A DNA stretch of 31,200 nucleotides, taken from positions 1 to 31,200 of the forward strand of contig MUZY01000199.1 of assembly GCA_003266065.1 (NCBI GenBank), in the 5' to 3' direction. The position numbers were made by a program, and so were the translations under genes. Shown in pieces: positions 7,997 to 16,007 of the stretch (its first letter is position 1; each line of letters starts with the position of its first letter). The notes below the pieces were generated by a model that was given only the letters and a program-made list of their open reading frames with translations, was not told where the DNA came from and made no database searches. The DNA is from Methanosphaera sp. rholeuAM130. Lineage in GTDB: Archaea > Methanobacteriota > Methanobacteria > Methanobacteriales > Methanobacteriaceae.

Positions 7997-8865
7997 AATG
8001 CATCATCTCTCAGTTTTTCTCCGATGGATTGGGCGGTGGCAACTGCATTATCCTTTGATGTCGTTTCATCAATCTTTGCCAATATTTCGCCTTCAGGACT
8101 TAGCAATTCACAATAAATCGATATTTTACCGTTTTTTACCTTAGAATTGACACCTACCGGCCATTGACATCCGACGCCCAACGTTTCAAGTATCGTTTTT
8201 TCACACATGGCTTCCAATCTGCTGTCGTCATGATTCAGTTTACTTATCACATCGTTGTACTCGGAATCTTTATGGGTCATCACGGCCAATGCCCCTTGAC
8301 CTGCAGGAGGAACAATATATCTTTCATCGAAGATTTCTTTTATGTGTTCCTGCAGTCCTAATCTGTTGATGCCGGCCAAAGCCATGATTGTTGCATCATA
8401 TTCTCCCTCTTCAACTTTACGAATACGGGTATCAATATTTCCTCGGATTGGTTTGGTTATTACCTTTTTATCATGAAGTTTACAGTATGCTTCACGTCTT
8501 ACACTACTGGTTCCTAATGTGGCATTTTCCGGTAGTTCGTCCCATGAATAATTAGATATTAAAACTTCGTTCGTAGCTTCTCTTTTAGGAATTGCAGTTA
8601 TTGTTAATTGGTCATTTAATTCGCTAGGTAAATCTTTGAAACTATGTACTGCAAAGTCGATATCTCCTTCAATCAATGCAGTATCCAATTCTTTTGTAAA
8701 AATTCCCTTGGCATCAATATTATACAATTGGGAATCTTTTATTTTATCTCCTGTTGTTTTAATAATTTTTCTTTCAATTTTTTCTCCAATAATCTTCTCC
8801 AAATCATCTACAACAGTTTGTGTTTGAGTAGTTGCCAGTTTACTTCCTCTTGTACCAACTATCAA
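7993..8865 (-). CDS. hemC: Porphobilinogen deaminase (hydroxymethylbilane synthase)
   Basis: This enzyme polymerises four porphobilinogens to hydroxymethylbilane, the first linear tetrapyrrole. In a methanogen that pathway feeds sirohaem, cobamide and coenzyme F430. The N-terminus GTRGSKLATTQTQTVV, the active-site stretch AVHSFKDLPSE, the TSSVRREA segment and the dipyrromethane-binding Cys in LGVGCQWPVG (Cys233) are all present, and the 290 residues are normal. The start is TTG at 8865 with AGGGGGT seven bases before it. The nearby ATG at 8872 is out of frame. The gene heads a unit with the Gfo/Idh dehydrogenase and the HTH-PRTase gene, and cfbE lies about 270 bases upstream on the same strand. 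Confidence 0.95.
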   Translation of the reverse strand: MIVGTRGSKLATTQTQTVVDDLEKIIGEKIERKIIKTTGDKIKDSQLYNIDAKGIFTKELDTALIEGDIDFAVHSFKDLPSELNDQLTITAIPKREATNEVLISNYSWDELPENATLGTSSVRREAYCKLHDKKVITKPIRGNIDTRIRKVEEGEYDATIMALAGINRLGLQEHIKEIFDERYIVPPAGQGALAVMTHKDSEYNDVISKLNHDDSRLEAMCEKTILETLGVGCQWPVGVNSKVKNGKISIYCELLSPEGEILAKIDETTSKDNAVATAQSIGEKLRDDAL

Positions 8866-9118
8866 TAAGCATACCCCCTATTATATTATTTTATTAAAAA
8901 ATATCCATTAAGATTATACAGATTATCCTTTTGTTTAAATAAAAAAATTATGCTTTTATCATATGTAATGTATTATTTAATTATTTTTCTACTCTTTATA
9001 ATTATATATTCAATATATTTAATAAAGTTTTTTTCATATTTTTCAGAATTAAAAAATTTTCTTAAAAGGAGTAGTCGGAAGAAAGTAGGTTTTCATTCTA
9101 ACACTATAAAAATAGGCA

Positions 9119-9144
9119 GATTTTTAGGTTTCTTCCTAAAAATC
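9119..9144 (-). terminator. Stem-loop at the end of the cfbE-like gene
   Basis: GATTTTTAGG (9119-9128) and CCTAAAAATC (9135-9144) form a perfect 10-bp stem with a six-base loop. The TAG stop of the upstream gene lies inside the minus-strand 5' arm. A run of T follows shortly downstream on the minus strand (about 9107-9113). This is a likely transcription end, and it would separate the phosphatase-NAD kinase-cfbE unit from hemC. Confidence 0.65.
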
Positions 9145-10515
9145 CGAGACAGTATCTAAATTAAGTTTTATTTTCTTAGCGTATTCGCTTCTATATATAA
9201 CTACAGTTACTGTTGATTTTGAGTTTTTGATGCAGTTTTCTATAGCGGCATTCAAATCATAAATATATGTTATGTTATCCTTTGGAAGTTGTTTTTTAAG
9301 GTTTTTTCCCAATTCTCCGGTAACTGTTATCTGCCTATCCAATGACATGATATAATTTACCAGTTCAATCTCATCAATCTCTTCGCAGGTTATTCCATAG
9401 TCTCCACCCAATATTATATTGAAGTTTTTATCCAGTTTTCTAATGTTGTCAATGGATTTTTTGATTGATGAAGTGTTTAGTCCGGGATTTATCTCTTCTA
9501 TCACTATCTTTTCACCAATTTTTTTATAGGATGTTCTGCCGTCAATACTTTTGATATCATTTATCTTTTCTTTCGCTTCATCAATGCTCATGCCACACGA
9601 TAATCCAACACCAACTGCAAACAGGATGTTCAAAACATAGAAGTCGGTCAGTGCAAAGCAGTTGATGTCATACTCCCGATTGTTGTAGTTAAGTCCAAAT
9701 GAGCTGTCGTTGATTTTCAAGTCAAGGCGCGTGGCGTATAAAAAGCTTTTTCTGTCATGTAATGATATTTTTATAACATCTTTGTTTACGTCATTATAGT
9801 ATTTGTCATAGCTTTCTTTCAGACAGATTGTCTTATCGCAGCTAAACACTCCCTTTTTGGCAGCGGATGCCGTAAGAGTGTTGTCTGCAATGGGGTAATC
9901 CTCAAGTATATTGGTCAGTACCCCAATCGATTCGTTTGGAATAACGCCTAACGATACTTCCGCTATAAAATAATCGATCTTATCCAGCAAATTGTTTTTT
10001 TGTGCGATATTCAATGCGGTAATTATGCTGGCAGGGGTAATGCTAAGAGTATCATCCAGGATTACTTTTTTCTTATTTGAATTATATGAGAGCTCATTGC
10101 TGTTTAAAAGAAGAATATTGTAATCGTTCAATATATCCCTAATCATGGAGGTGATTGTTGTCTTTGCTTTAACTCCCGTGACTTGTATGATCTTGAAGTC
10201 CCACAGGTATCTTTTTCTATGTTTATTGACGAGATATTCCGTAAATTCATGGTGGGTGTAGTCCTTGTCTATTACGGGCTTCATGTGTACCGGCGCAATT
10301 GTTGTGTAATTTTCATTTATATATTCGCTATCGTCGATGTCCTCTTTATCTAGAAACGTTACGTCGTATCTGTTCGAGTAATATTCTTTCTCGTCATCAC
10401 TTAGTTTGTTATAAATATCATAGAAAAAAAGGTTGTTGGAGGTGTATTGTGAGTATTCATCCAGCAGCGTCAAACCTCCATGATTCGCATCGCAAATTAA
10501 AATATTTTTTGTCAT
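9136..10515 (-). CDS. cfbE: Mur-ligase-family protein, probable coenzyme F430 synthase
   Basis: This 459-residue ATP-dependent Mur-ligase-like enzyme has a short Rossmann-like N-domain with DANHGG (9-14) and APVHMKP (74-80), an ATP loop GVKAKTT (114-120), a central ligase domain with IAEVSLGV and SAAKKGVF, and a C-domain containing EEINPGLN and GGDYGITCEEIDE. The HGG, EINPGLN and YG-TCEEID signatures fit CfbE, which closes the last carbocycle of the nickel cofactor F430 in methanogenesis. A pseudomurein peptide ligase is the alternative. The P-loop has Ala where the usual Gly precedes Lys. A GTG at 10524 could add three residues; ATG 10515 is preferred. It lies about 20 bases after NAD kinase. 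Confidence 0.72.
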   Translation of the reverse strand: MTKNILICDANHGGLTLLDEYSQYTSNNLFFYDIYNKLSDDEKEYYSNRYDVTFLDKEDIDDSEYINENYTTIAPVHMKPVIDKDYTHHEFTEYLVNKHRKRYLWDFKIIQVTGVKAKTTITSMIRDILNDYNILLLNSNELSYNSNKKKVILDDTLSITPASIITALNIAQKNNLLDKIDYFIAEVSLGVIPNESIGVLTNILEDYPIADNTLTASAAKKGVFSCDKTICLKESYDKYYNDVNKDVIKISLHDRKSFLYATRLDLKINDSSFGLNYNNREYDINCFALTDFYVLNILFAVGVGLSCGMSIDEAKEKINDIKSIDGRTSYKKIGEKIVIEEINPGLNTSSIKKSIDNIRKLDKNFNIILGGDYGITCEEIDEIELVNYIMSLDRQITVTGELGKNLKKQLPKDNITYIYDLNAAIENCIKNSKSTVTVVIYRSEYAKKIKLNLDTVSDF

Positions 10516-10535
10516 ATTAAACACTTGAAATACTT

Positions 10536-11366
10536 TTATCCTACTATGGTTAGCTTTTTATTAACGCTGTCATAGAATTTCTTTGTAAATCTTACGAAAT
10601 GTGCGGTATGTTCTGATTTTCTGATTCTGATTTCATCATCATGGCTGTATACCTTTTCCGTAACGCCGTCAAGAACGGCAAGAGCTTTCTTGTCAATCCT
10701 GTTGAATTTGATTGTTATCGTACTGCTGCTTGGAACTATTATTGGTCTTGAATTGAGTTTAAATGGACATATTGGGATTATTAGCGATGCATCCACACGC
10801 GGATCTACAATTGGTCCGCCGGCACTCATGGCATATGCCGTCGAACCGTTTGGCGTGGATATGATAAGTCCATCCGCATGTATCTCATCAACAATCTCGT
10901 CGTCGACGCGTACCGTTAAGTCAAGCATCTTCGCCGGTTGATTTGTCATAAGTACCAGTTCATTAAGAACGGTCTTCCATTCATTATCGCAATTTATATC
11001 CAGCTGCATTCTCTCTTCTATAAAGAAATCATAACTCAATAGTTTATCCAGGCATTCGAATATGTCTTCAGGATCCACTTCCGTTAAAAAGCCAACAGTT
11101 CCCATGTTGATGCCCAGTACCGGAATTTTCTTCGGACTTAAGGTATGCTGGGCATACAATACCGTTCCATCCCCGCCGATACATAATACTATATCGGAGG
11201 TCATGTCTTTGAGGTTTGTTGAATATTCGTTGTATATTGTCAATACGTCAGTTACCCTTTTTTCTATTTCTATGCTGACATGACACTCCTCCAGGTAAGT
11301 TACAATACTTTGAATCAGTTCAAGTGCATCTTGTCTGTCTGTACGAGATACAATTCCAATTTTCAT
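10536..11366 (-). CDS. nadK: NAD kinase
   Basis: This enzyme phosphorylates NAD to NADP using ATP or polyphosphate. Conserved features are GGDGT (residues 64-68), GINMGTVGFLTEV (about 85-97) and the substrate segment ADGLIISTPNGSTAYAMSAGGPIVDP (about 164-189, given as its successive motifs). At 276 residues it is the free-standing form. In some methanogens, such as Methanocaldococcus, this domain is fused to an IMPase domain, but here the two are adjacent genes. ATG 11366 has AGGAG nine bases upstream, overlapping the stop of the phosphatase gene, so translation is likely coupled. Confidence 0.95.
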   Translation of the reverse strand: MKIGIVSRTDRQDALELIQSIVTYLEECHVSIEIEKRVTDVLTIYNEYSTNLKDMTSDIVLCIGGDGTVLYAQHTLSPKKIPVLGINMGTVGFLTEVDPEDIFECLDKLLSYDFFIEERMQLDINCDNEWKTVLNELVLMTNQPAKMLDLTVRVDDEIVDEIHADGLIISTPNGSTAYAMSAGGPIVDPRVDASLIIPICPFKLNSRPIIVPSSSTITIKFNRIDKKALAVLDGVTEKVYSHDDEIRIRKSEHTAHFVRFTKKFYDSVNKKLTIVG

Positions 11367-11378
11367 AGTCTAAGTCTC

Positions 11379-12218
11379 CTAATGTAAATATTCCATCATA
11401 TCATCATGCAATTCTTTTGTACAGGTTGCCATGACTGATGTTTTTTCAGTCAACTTCAATTTGCTGGACAGTTTATTTCCATCATAATCGGTTATGACTC
11501 CATTGTTTTCCCGAATAATTAATTGACTTGCCGCAATATCCAGTATCCTGACAATCTTGCCAATGTCCAGGTATGCATCATATACTCCATCGGCAACATA
11601 GCACATCTCTATTGCGATGGAACCCATAATTCTTATTCTTCTTACGGATGAACATAGGTTGCTTAGCTTTTCGGATTTGGCCCGATAGACGTAGGTACAT
11701 AAGGTTGAGTCACGTACCCTTTTGACATTTGATATCGAGTTTATTGGGATACCGTTTTTGGTGGCTCCCTGATTTTTCACGGCACGATATGCATCTCCCG
11801 TAGGGAAGTTTTTGACGTATCCTATTTCTATGTTCTCAAGGGTCACATCATTTATATCATATACATCTTCAAGGTCTGCAATGGCAATGGATATTCCATA
11901 GCAGGGCATTTGTCTGGTTGCATTGGTAGTTCCATCCAAGGGATCCAATATTATCAATACTTCTGCCTTGTCGCTTCCTATTTTAATCTTTCCGATTTCT
12001 TCGCTTATCAATATCAGGGATTTTCCCGTATTTTCAAGCACTTTTATTGCGGCATTTTCTGCATATTCATCAATTTTGTGTGTAGGAGTACCATCTGCAC
12101 CCATTTTAGTTATCGAAGATAATTCAGGGTCTTTGCGTGAATCATTAATTGCCTTTTCAACACTGTCTGACATTTCATTTGAAATGTTTAACCAATAATT
12201 AATTTTTTCTGCATTCAT
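11379..12218 (-). CDS. Inositol monophosphatase / fructose-1,6-bisphosphatase / NADP phosphatase family protein
   Basis: This is a Li-sensitive, Mg-dependent phosphatase of the IMPase superfamily with 279 residues. Visible metal-site motifs are SEEIG (about 72-76), DPLDGTTNATR (about 91-101) and the C-terminal IVRILDIAAS, where the DIAA Asp is the third metal ligand. Archaeal members accept inositol phosphate, fructose-1,6-bisphosphate or NADP. The adjacent NAD kinase makes an NADP-phosphatase role attractive, because the two activities form one protein in some methanogens. ATG 12218 has GGAG eight bases upstream. A minus-strand TATA-like element lies at about 12278-12290, so this gene leads the three-gene unit ending in cfbE. 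Confidence 0.88.
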   Translation of the reverse strand: MNAEKINYWLNISNEMSDSVEKAINDSRKDPELSSITKMGADGTPTHKIDEYAENAAIKVLENTGKSLILISEEIGKIKIGSDKAEVLIILDPLDGTTNATRQMPCYGISIAIADLEDVYDINDVTLENIEIGYVKNFPTGDAYRAVKNQGATKNGIPINSISNVKRVRDSTLCTYVYRAKSEKLSNLCSSVRRIRIMGSIAIEMCYVADGVYDAYLDIGKIVRILDIAASQLIIRENNGVITDYDGNKLSSKLKLTEKTSVMATCTKELHDDMMEYLH

Positions 12219-12308
12219 GGTTTAGCTCCTATTTCTTATTTTTTATCTTGGGTCTGTCTAGTAATAGTTTATTATGAATAGTATATAATTATTAACTTTG
12301 TACAAAAG

Positions 12309-12320
12309 CATATAAAAAGG
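12309..12320 (+). promoter_or_regulatory. TATA box for the small plus-strand gene
   Basis: CATATAAAAAGG with purine-rich bases just before it matches an archaeal BRE/TATA pair. Transcription would start near 12345, giving a leader of about 35 bases with an AGGAGG site before ATG 12380. It is back to back with the TATA-like element of the phosphatase gene at about 12278-12290. Confidence 0.55.
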
Positions 12321-12379
12321 ATTTAAAGAATTTCTTTTATCGATAAGCACAGTTCTTCGTTAAGCGATAGGAGGATGTA

Positions 12380-12571
12380 ATGGATTTTTTAAGCTTACAA
12401 TTTATCGTCATGGATGATATCCACATTCAATTCGATATACTGTCACAGTCGGATGCTTGCCTTAATTTTCATATTTCAATGGGGGGATGCTCGTCTAATT
12501 TCCATATTTTAAAAAAAGGGAGATTTGGGAGGTTAATCTTAAATTTGAATATTTTTCAAATCGACATTTAA
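12380..12571 (+). CDS. Small protein of unknown function, 63 aa
   Basis: This short frame has an exact Shine-Dalgarno AGGAGG at 12369-12374, five bases before the ATG, and a good TATA box about 70 bases upstream. Few spurious frames have both. The protein begins MDFLSLQFIVMDDIHIQFDI, has two Cys (in DACLNFH and GGCSSNFH) that sit in a repeated pattern, C...NFHI, and ends with a basic then hydrophobic stretch (KKGRFGRLILNLNIFQIDI). No signal peptide or known family is recognised. Its last 33 bases overlap the 3' end of lon on the other strand. It could be a genuine small protein, the remnant of a larger gene, or a regulatory transcript. Confidence 0.5.
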   Translation: MDFLSLQFIVMDDIHIQFDILSQSDACLNFHISMGGCSSNFHILKKGRFGRLILNLNIFQIDI

Positions 12572-15010
12572 CTTGTTGGGTTCTGGTAATTTGATGTGCA
12601 ATGCCTCTTCAATGACCTCTTCAATACGTTCTATAGCTTTGAATGTCATTTCATTTTTGACTTCATCGGGAATGTCCTCCAGATGTTTCATATTTTCCTT
12701 TGGAAGAAGCACTTTCTTAATACCGCAGCGGTGTGCAGCAATCACTTTCTCCTTAATTCCACCAACCGCCAATACCTCTCCGCTAAGTGATATTTCACCG
12801 GTCATTGCAAGTTTTGAATCAACAGGAATCGAGGTTACTAAAGATGCTATGGCGGTAACTAACGTTACTCCGGCTGACGGTCCATCTTTGGGTGTTGCAC
12901 CTCCTGGTACGTGTATGTGAATGTCCTGTTTATCAAAGTCGGAATCTTTTAGAATGGATGCAAATCTGGATTTTATAAGACTTAGGGCAATTTGGGCAGA
13001 TTCTTTCATAACGTCCCCAAGCTGTCCGGTTAATTTCAGTTGTCCTTCACCGGGTATCAGTACCGATTCAATAAATAGCACGTCTCCTCCAACGGAAGTC
13101 CACGCAAGGCCGGTAACAACACCTGCAGGGTTTTTGTCCTTAACTAGCTTCTGGCTTGTCTTGTCGTTTCCAAGAATTTCATACAATACATTCTTATTGA
13201 CAATAAACGGTCGTGAAATATTTTCCACAACAATCTTTTCGGTAGTTTTTCTGCATACGGCAGCCAATTTTCTCTTGAGTTCTCTGACTCCTGCCTCTCT
13301 AGTGTACTCTTCTATAATGGTAGCAATTGCTTCATCTTCAATTATCAAATCATCTTCACTTAATCCATGTTCTTCCAATACCTCTTCCATCAGATGTTCC
13401 TTTGCAATGTGCATCTTTTCATTTTTAGTATAGCTCTCCAATTCAATTATTTCCAGTCTGTCTCTCAATGGGCCGGGAATATCCTGCAGTGAATTGGCGG
13501 TGGCTATGAAAAATACGTCAGATAAGTCATAGGCAACTTCCAAGTAATGATCAGAGAACGAATCGTTCTGTTCGGGATCAAGTACTTCAAGCAATGCGCT
13601 TGTAGGATTGCCGTTTATTGATGCGGTTAACTTGTCAACCTCATCCAATACGAATACTGGATTGCTTTGACCGGCTTTCTTCATACCGCTTATTATTCTG
13701 CCCGGCAATGCTCCAAGATACGTTCTTCTATGTCCGCGTATTTCCGACTCGTCCTTGACTCCCCCTAGACTGGCCCTTACATATGGCCTATCCAGTGCCG
13801 TTGCAATGCTTCTTCCAAGACTTGTTTTACCGGTGCCGGGAGGTCCTACAAAGAGCAATATTGATCCCTGTTTTTCATCCTTCATTTTAAGAACGGTTAA
13901 ATGCTGAATTATTCTTTCCTTAACTTTTTCCAATCCATAATGATCGTTATCTAATTGTTCTTGAGCTTTTTTGATATCTATTTCATGTTTTTTTGCCTTA
14001 TGCCATGGAAGACTCAATATGGTGTCAAGATAATTTCTTATAATGTTTTCTTCGGCATTGTTCTGTCCCTGTCTTTCAAGTTTATTGAGCTCTTCATATG
14101 CTACTTCCTCTACTTCCTTCGGAAGATCGGCTTCTTCTATTCGTTCCCTGTACGTTTTTCTGGATTTGGATGAATCGGTCATGTTAAGTTCTTCCTGAAT
14201 CATCTTCATCTGTTCACGCAGCAGATTTTCCTTATGGATTTTGCTCATGTTTTCGTTTATTCTTCTTGCTATATCCATTTGTATGCCCATGGCATCTTTT
14301 TGTTCTATGAGCAATTGTATTATTCGAAGGGCTCTTATCTTCACGGAATCTATTTCCAGTATTTCCTGTTTTTTATCTATCGTTATTTTCATGTACGGGA
14401 ATATTCTTGATATTTTCTCTTCGATATCAGTATTGTTCATTATTTTTCTTATGAATACTTCTGAATTTGGAATGAATTTTGAAATTTCAAGGATGGTATC
14501 GTTTATGTCTTTATTCATCTGTTCAGATTCTTCCGGCGTAATTGTATTTTCTTCTTCTATTATCTTATATTTTGCATGATAATACTCTCCGTTTTCATTC
14601 AGTTGGATTATTTTAACCTTATCTTTCACATTTAAGTCCAGCACGTATTCCGATTCATTTTCATCAATGTGTTCTATTTTCAATATGCTTCCAATATTGT
14701 AGAACTCCATTTTCGTGTTGTCTTCATTGATCGTTTTAGGCGTTAGAACTATTCCCTCCTGATTTTCAGTTATGCTTTTGAGTAGGTTTTCAGTATTGTA
14801 TTTATCAAGCGGGATGGTCATGTGGGTATTGGGCAGAAATACGGTATTCGGTATAATCAGTATCGGTAATTCCCCATCATAATCGTTTACACTTTCTTCC
14901 TGTGAAGACAGGGGGTATGTTAAATTATTTTCAGCACCAGTTTTTATTTCATTGTTTTTCCTTAATTTTTGGGTAAACGATAACTCATTCTTCTCATTAT
15001 TATTAGTCAT
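12539..15010 (-). CDS. lon: ATP-dependent Lon protease, bacterial (LonA) type
   Basis: This is a soluble AAA+ serine protease that unfolds and degrades damaged and regulatory proteins. From ATG 15010 (823 aa) the order is an N-terminal LON substrate domain (about 45-240, starting LPILIIPNTVFLPNTHM), a coiled linker, an AAA+ module with Walker A GPPGTGKT (389-396) and FVLDEVDK, and the protease domain with PKDGPSAG (Ser712) and GGIKEK (Lys755). There is no membrane segment. Archaeal Lon is usually the membrane-anchored LonB, so this copy looks bacterial in origin. The frame could extend to 15067, but AAGGAGGA nine bases before ATG 15010 fixes the start. The ArsR-type gene lies 17 bases upstream. 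A T run on the minus strand at about 12511-12517 may terminate it. Confidence 0.95.
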   Translation of the reverse strand: MTNNNEKNELSFTQKLRKNNEIKTGAENNLTYPLSSQEESVNDYDGELPILIIPNTVFLPNTHMTIPLDKYNTENLLKSITENQEGIVLTPKTINEDNTKMEFYNIGSILKIEHIDENESEYVLDLNVKDKVKIIQLNENGEYYHAKYKIIEEENTITPEESEQMNKDINDTILEISKFIPNSEVFIRKIMNNTDIEEKISRIFPYMKITIDKKQEILEIDSVKIRALRIIQLLIEQKDAMGIQMDIARRINENMSKIHKENLLREQMKMIQEELNMTDSSKSRKTYRERIEEADLPKEVEEVAYEELNKLERQGQNNAEENIIRNYLDTILSLPWHKAKKHEIDIKKAQEQLDNDHYGLEKVKERIIQHLTVLKMKDEKQGSILLFVGPPGTGKTSLGRSIATALDRPYVRASLGGVKDESEIRGHRRTYLGALPGRIISGMKKAGQSNPVFVLDEVDKLTASINGNPTSALLEVLDPEQNDSFSDHYLEVAYDLSDVFFIATANSLQDIPGPLRDRLEIIELESYTKNEKMHIAKEHLMEEVLEEHGLSEDDLIIEDEAIATIIEEYTREAGVRELKRKLAAVCRKTTEKIVVENISRPFIVNKNVLYEILGNDKTSQKLVKDKNPAGVVTGLAWTSVGGDVLFIESVLIPGEGQLKLTGQLGDVMKESAQIALSLIKSRFASILKDSDFDKQDIHIHVPGGATPKDGPSAGVTLVTAIASLVTSIPVDSKLAMTGEISLSGEVLAVGGIKEKVIAAHRCGIKKVLLPKENMKHLEDIPDEVKNEMTFKAIERIEEVIEEALHIKLPEPNKLNVDLKNIQI

Positions 15011-15027
15011 AATTTGTAATCCTCCTT

Positions 15028-15339
15028 CTATTTTTTTAATATTATTTGGAATAAGGCATCTATACACTCCTTGTGCTGTGACATGGTTTTAGTATTGATT
15101 CTATAATAGATGTTATTTCCATTTTTGTATGATTTAACGATTTTTGCCGTTTTTAATAGTTTCAGATGTTGTGAAGCGGCAGGTTGTGTTATGTTTAATT
15201 TGTTTGCTATTTGGTTTACCGTTAATTCTTTATCGTCACTTTTTGAAAGTATGCATATTATCTTTAAGCGATTCGGATTGCCTAGAATTTTGAATGTTTC
15301 TTCTATTTCCTCTTCATCTTTTTTATTGAAATTTTCCAT
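15028..15339 (-). CDS. ArsR-family winged-helix transcriptional regulator
   Basis: This 103-residue winged-helix protein has the ArsR/SmtB layout: a start helix with LGNPNRLKIICILS, a recognition region LTVNQIANKLNITQPAASQHLKLLKTA (about 38-64, two adjacent helices) and the wing VKSYKNGNNIYYRIN. No Cys metal-binding ELCVC motif is present, so a metal sensor is unlikely. The only Cys residues are isolated (CILS and KECID). It precedes lon by 17 bases in the same direction, and an operator-like palindrome sits at its own start. Autoregulation and control of lon are therefore likely but inferred. There is no ribosome site before the ATG, and the TATA box is about 25 bases upstream, which points to a leaderless transcript. 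Confidence 0.9.
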   Translation of the reverse strand: MENFNKKDEEEIEETFKILGNPNRLKIICILSKSDDKELTVNQIANKLNITQPAASQHLKLLKTAKIVKSYKNGNNIYYRINTKTMSQHKECIDALFQIILKK

Positions 15340-15368
15340 GCTATTACTATATTAGCATATACTTAAAT
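15338..15368 (-). promoter_or_regulatory. TATA box and palindromic operator of the ArsR-lon unit
   Basis: On the minus strand TTTAAGTATA (15368-15359) is centred about 25 bases before ATG 15339. Between it and the start codon lies an interrupted palindrome, ATGCTA-9 bases-TAGCAT (15338-15358), whose last bases include the AT of the start codon. A repressor bound here would cover the transcription start of a leaderless message. Binding by the adjacent ArsR-type protein is an inference. Confidence 0.55.
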
Positions 15369-15452
15369 AGTTATCATTTCGTCTAAATTTTTAAAAAGTT
15401 AAACGTGCCAATATATGTATAAGGGAATAATAATTTTTGGAGATTAAATATA

Positions 15453-15908
15453 ATGAAAATATCATTAACGAAAGGAAAATCAGAGGGACCGACAAAATTG
15501 AACGCATTTGACAATGCACTTCTCGATGCAAAAATAGGAAATGTAAATCTAATACCCGTATCCAGCATGTTAGCACCGGATACTCAAGTAATTGACATGC
15601 CCGAGTTGGAAGTAGGAGCCATGACAAATTGCGTATTGTCACACCAATACTCACAGACTCCCGGCGATAAGATATCTGCAGTAATAGCTTATGCCTTAAG
15701 TGACAGGATGGGATGTGTGGTGGAAACAACGGGAATAAACAAATCGCGAAGGGAACTGCTGGATGAAGCGAAGTTCATGGCAGAATATATGATGGAAAAA
15801 AGGGAACTTGAAATAATTGAATACGAGTCAATAATGGAAACTCATACCGTAGAACAAAAGGCAAGCGTAGTTGCAGCGGTAGTATATCATAATCCAATAA
15901 GGCACTGA
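15453..15908 (+). CDS. pdaD: Pyruvoyl-dependent arginine decarboxylase
   Basis: This enzyme decarboxylates arginine to agmatine, the first step of archaeal polyamine synthesis. It is made as a proenzyme that cleaves itself at a Ser-Ser bond to form the pyruvoyl group. Here the site is NLIPVSSMLAP with Ser37-Ser38. Other family segments are LEVGAMTNCVLSHQ and the C-terminal VEQKASVVAAVVYH. At 151 residues it has a normal length. GGAG lies ten bases before the ATG, and a TATA-like ATATATGTATAA is at about 15410-15421, so it is transcribed alone, divergently from the ArsR-lon unit. Confidence 0.95.
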   Translation: MKISLTKGKSEGPTKLNAFDNALLDAKIGNVNLIPVSSMLAPDTQVIDMPELEVGAMTNCVLSHQYSQTPGDKISAVIAYALSDRMGCVVETTGINKSRRELLDEAKFMAEYMMEKRELEIIEYESIMETHTVEQKASVVAAVVYHNPIRH

Positions 15909-15984
15909 AAGTTTTTTTTAATGGGGGTTATGTTTAATCTTCTTTGACGAAAATAAAATGATTTAAAAAAAGAATTAGTATTGT

Positions 15985-16007
15985 AGGATTAAATATCCTC
16001 TTTTTTT
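15985..16007 (+). terminator. Terminator of pdaD
   Basis: AGGAT (15985-15989) and ATCCT (15995-15999) form a short hairpin, directly followed by C and seven T (16001-16007). It lies between the convergent pdaD and hisC genes. An earlier T run right after the pdaD stop (about 15911-15919) may also stop transcription. Confidence 0.5.

Noticed and set aside
12921..13433. 170-codon plus-strand frame
   Set aside because: It is a shadow of the AAA+ and protease region of lon; Ser-rich translation typical of an antisense frame.
15391..15729. Minus-strand frames of 112 and 61 codons
   Set aside because: Both are antisense to pdaD, which is identified by its Ser-Ser cleavage site and full-length match.
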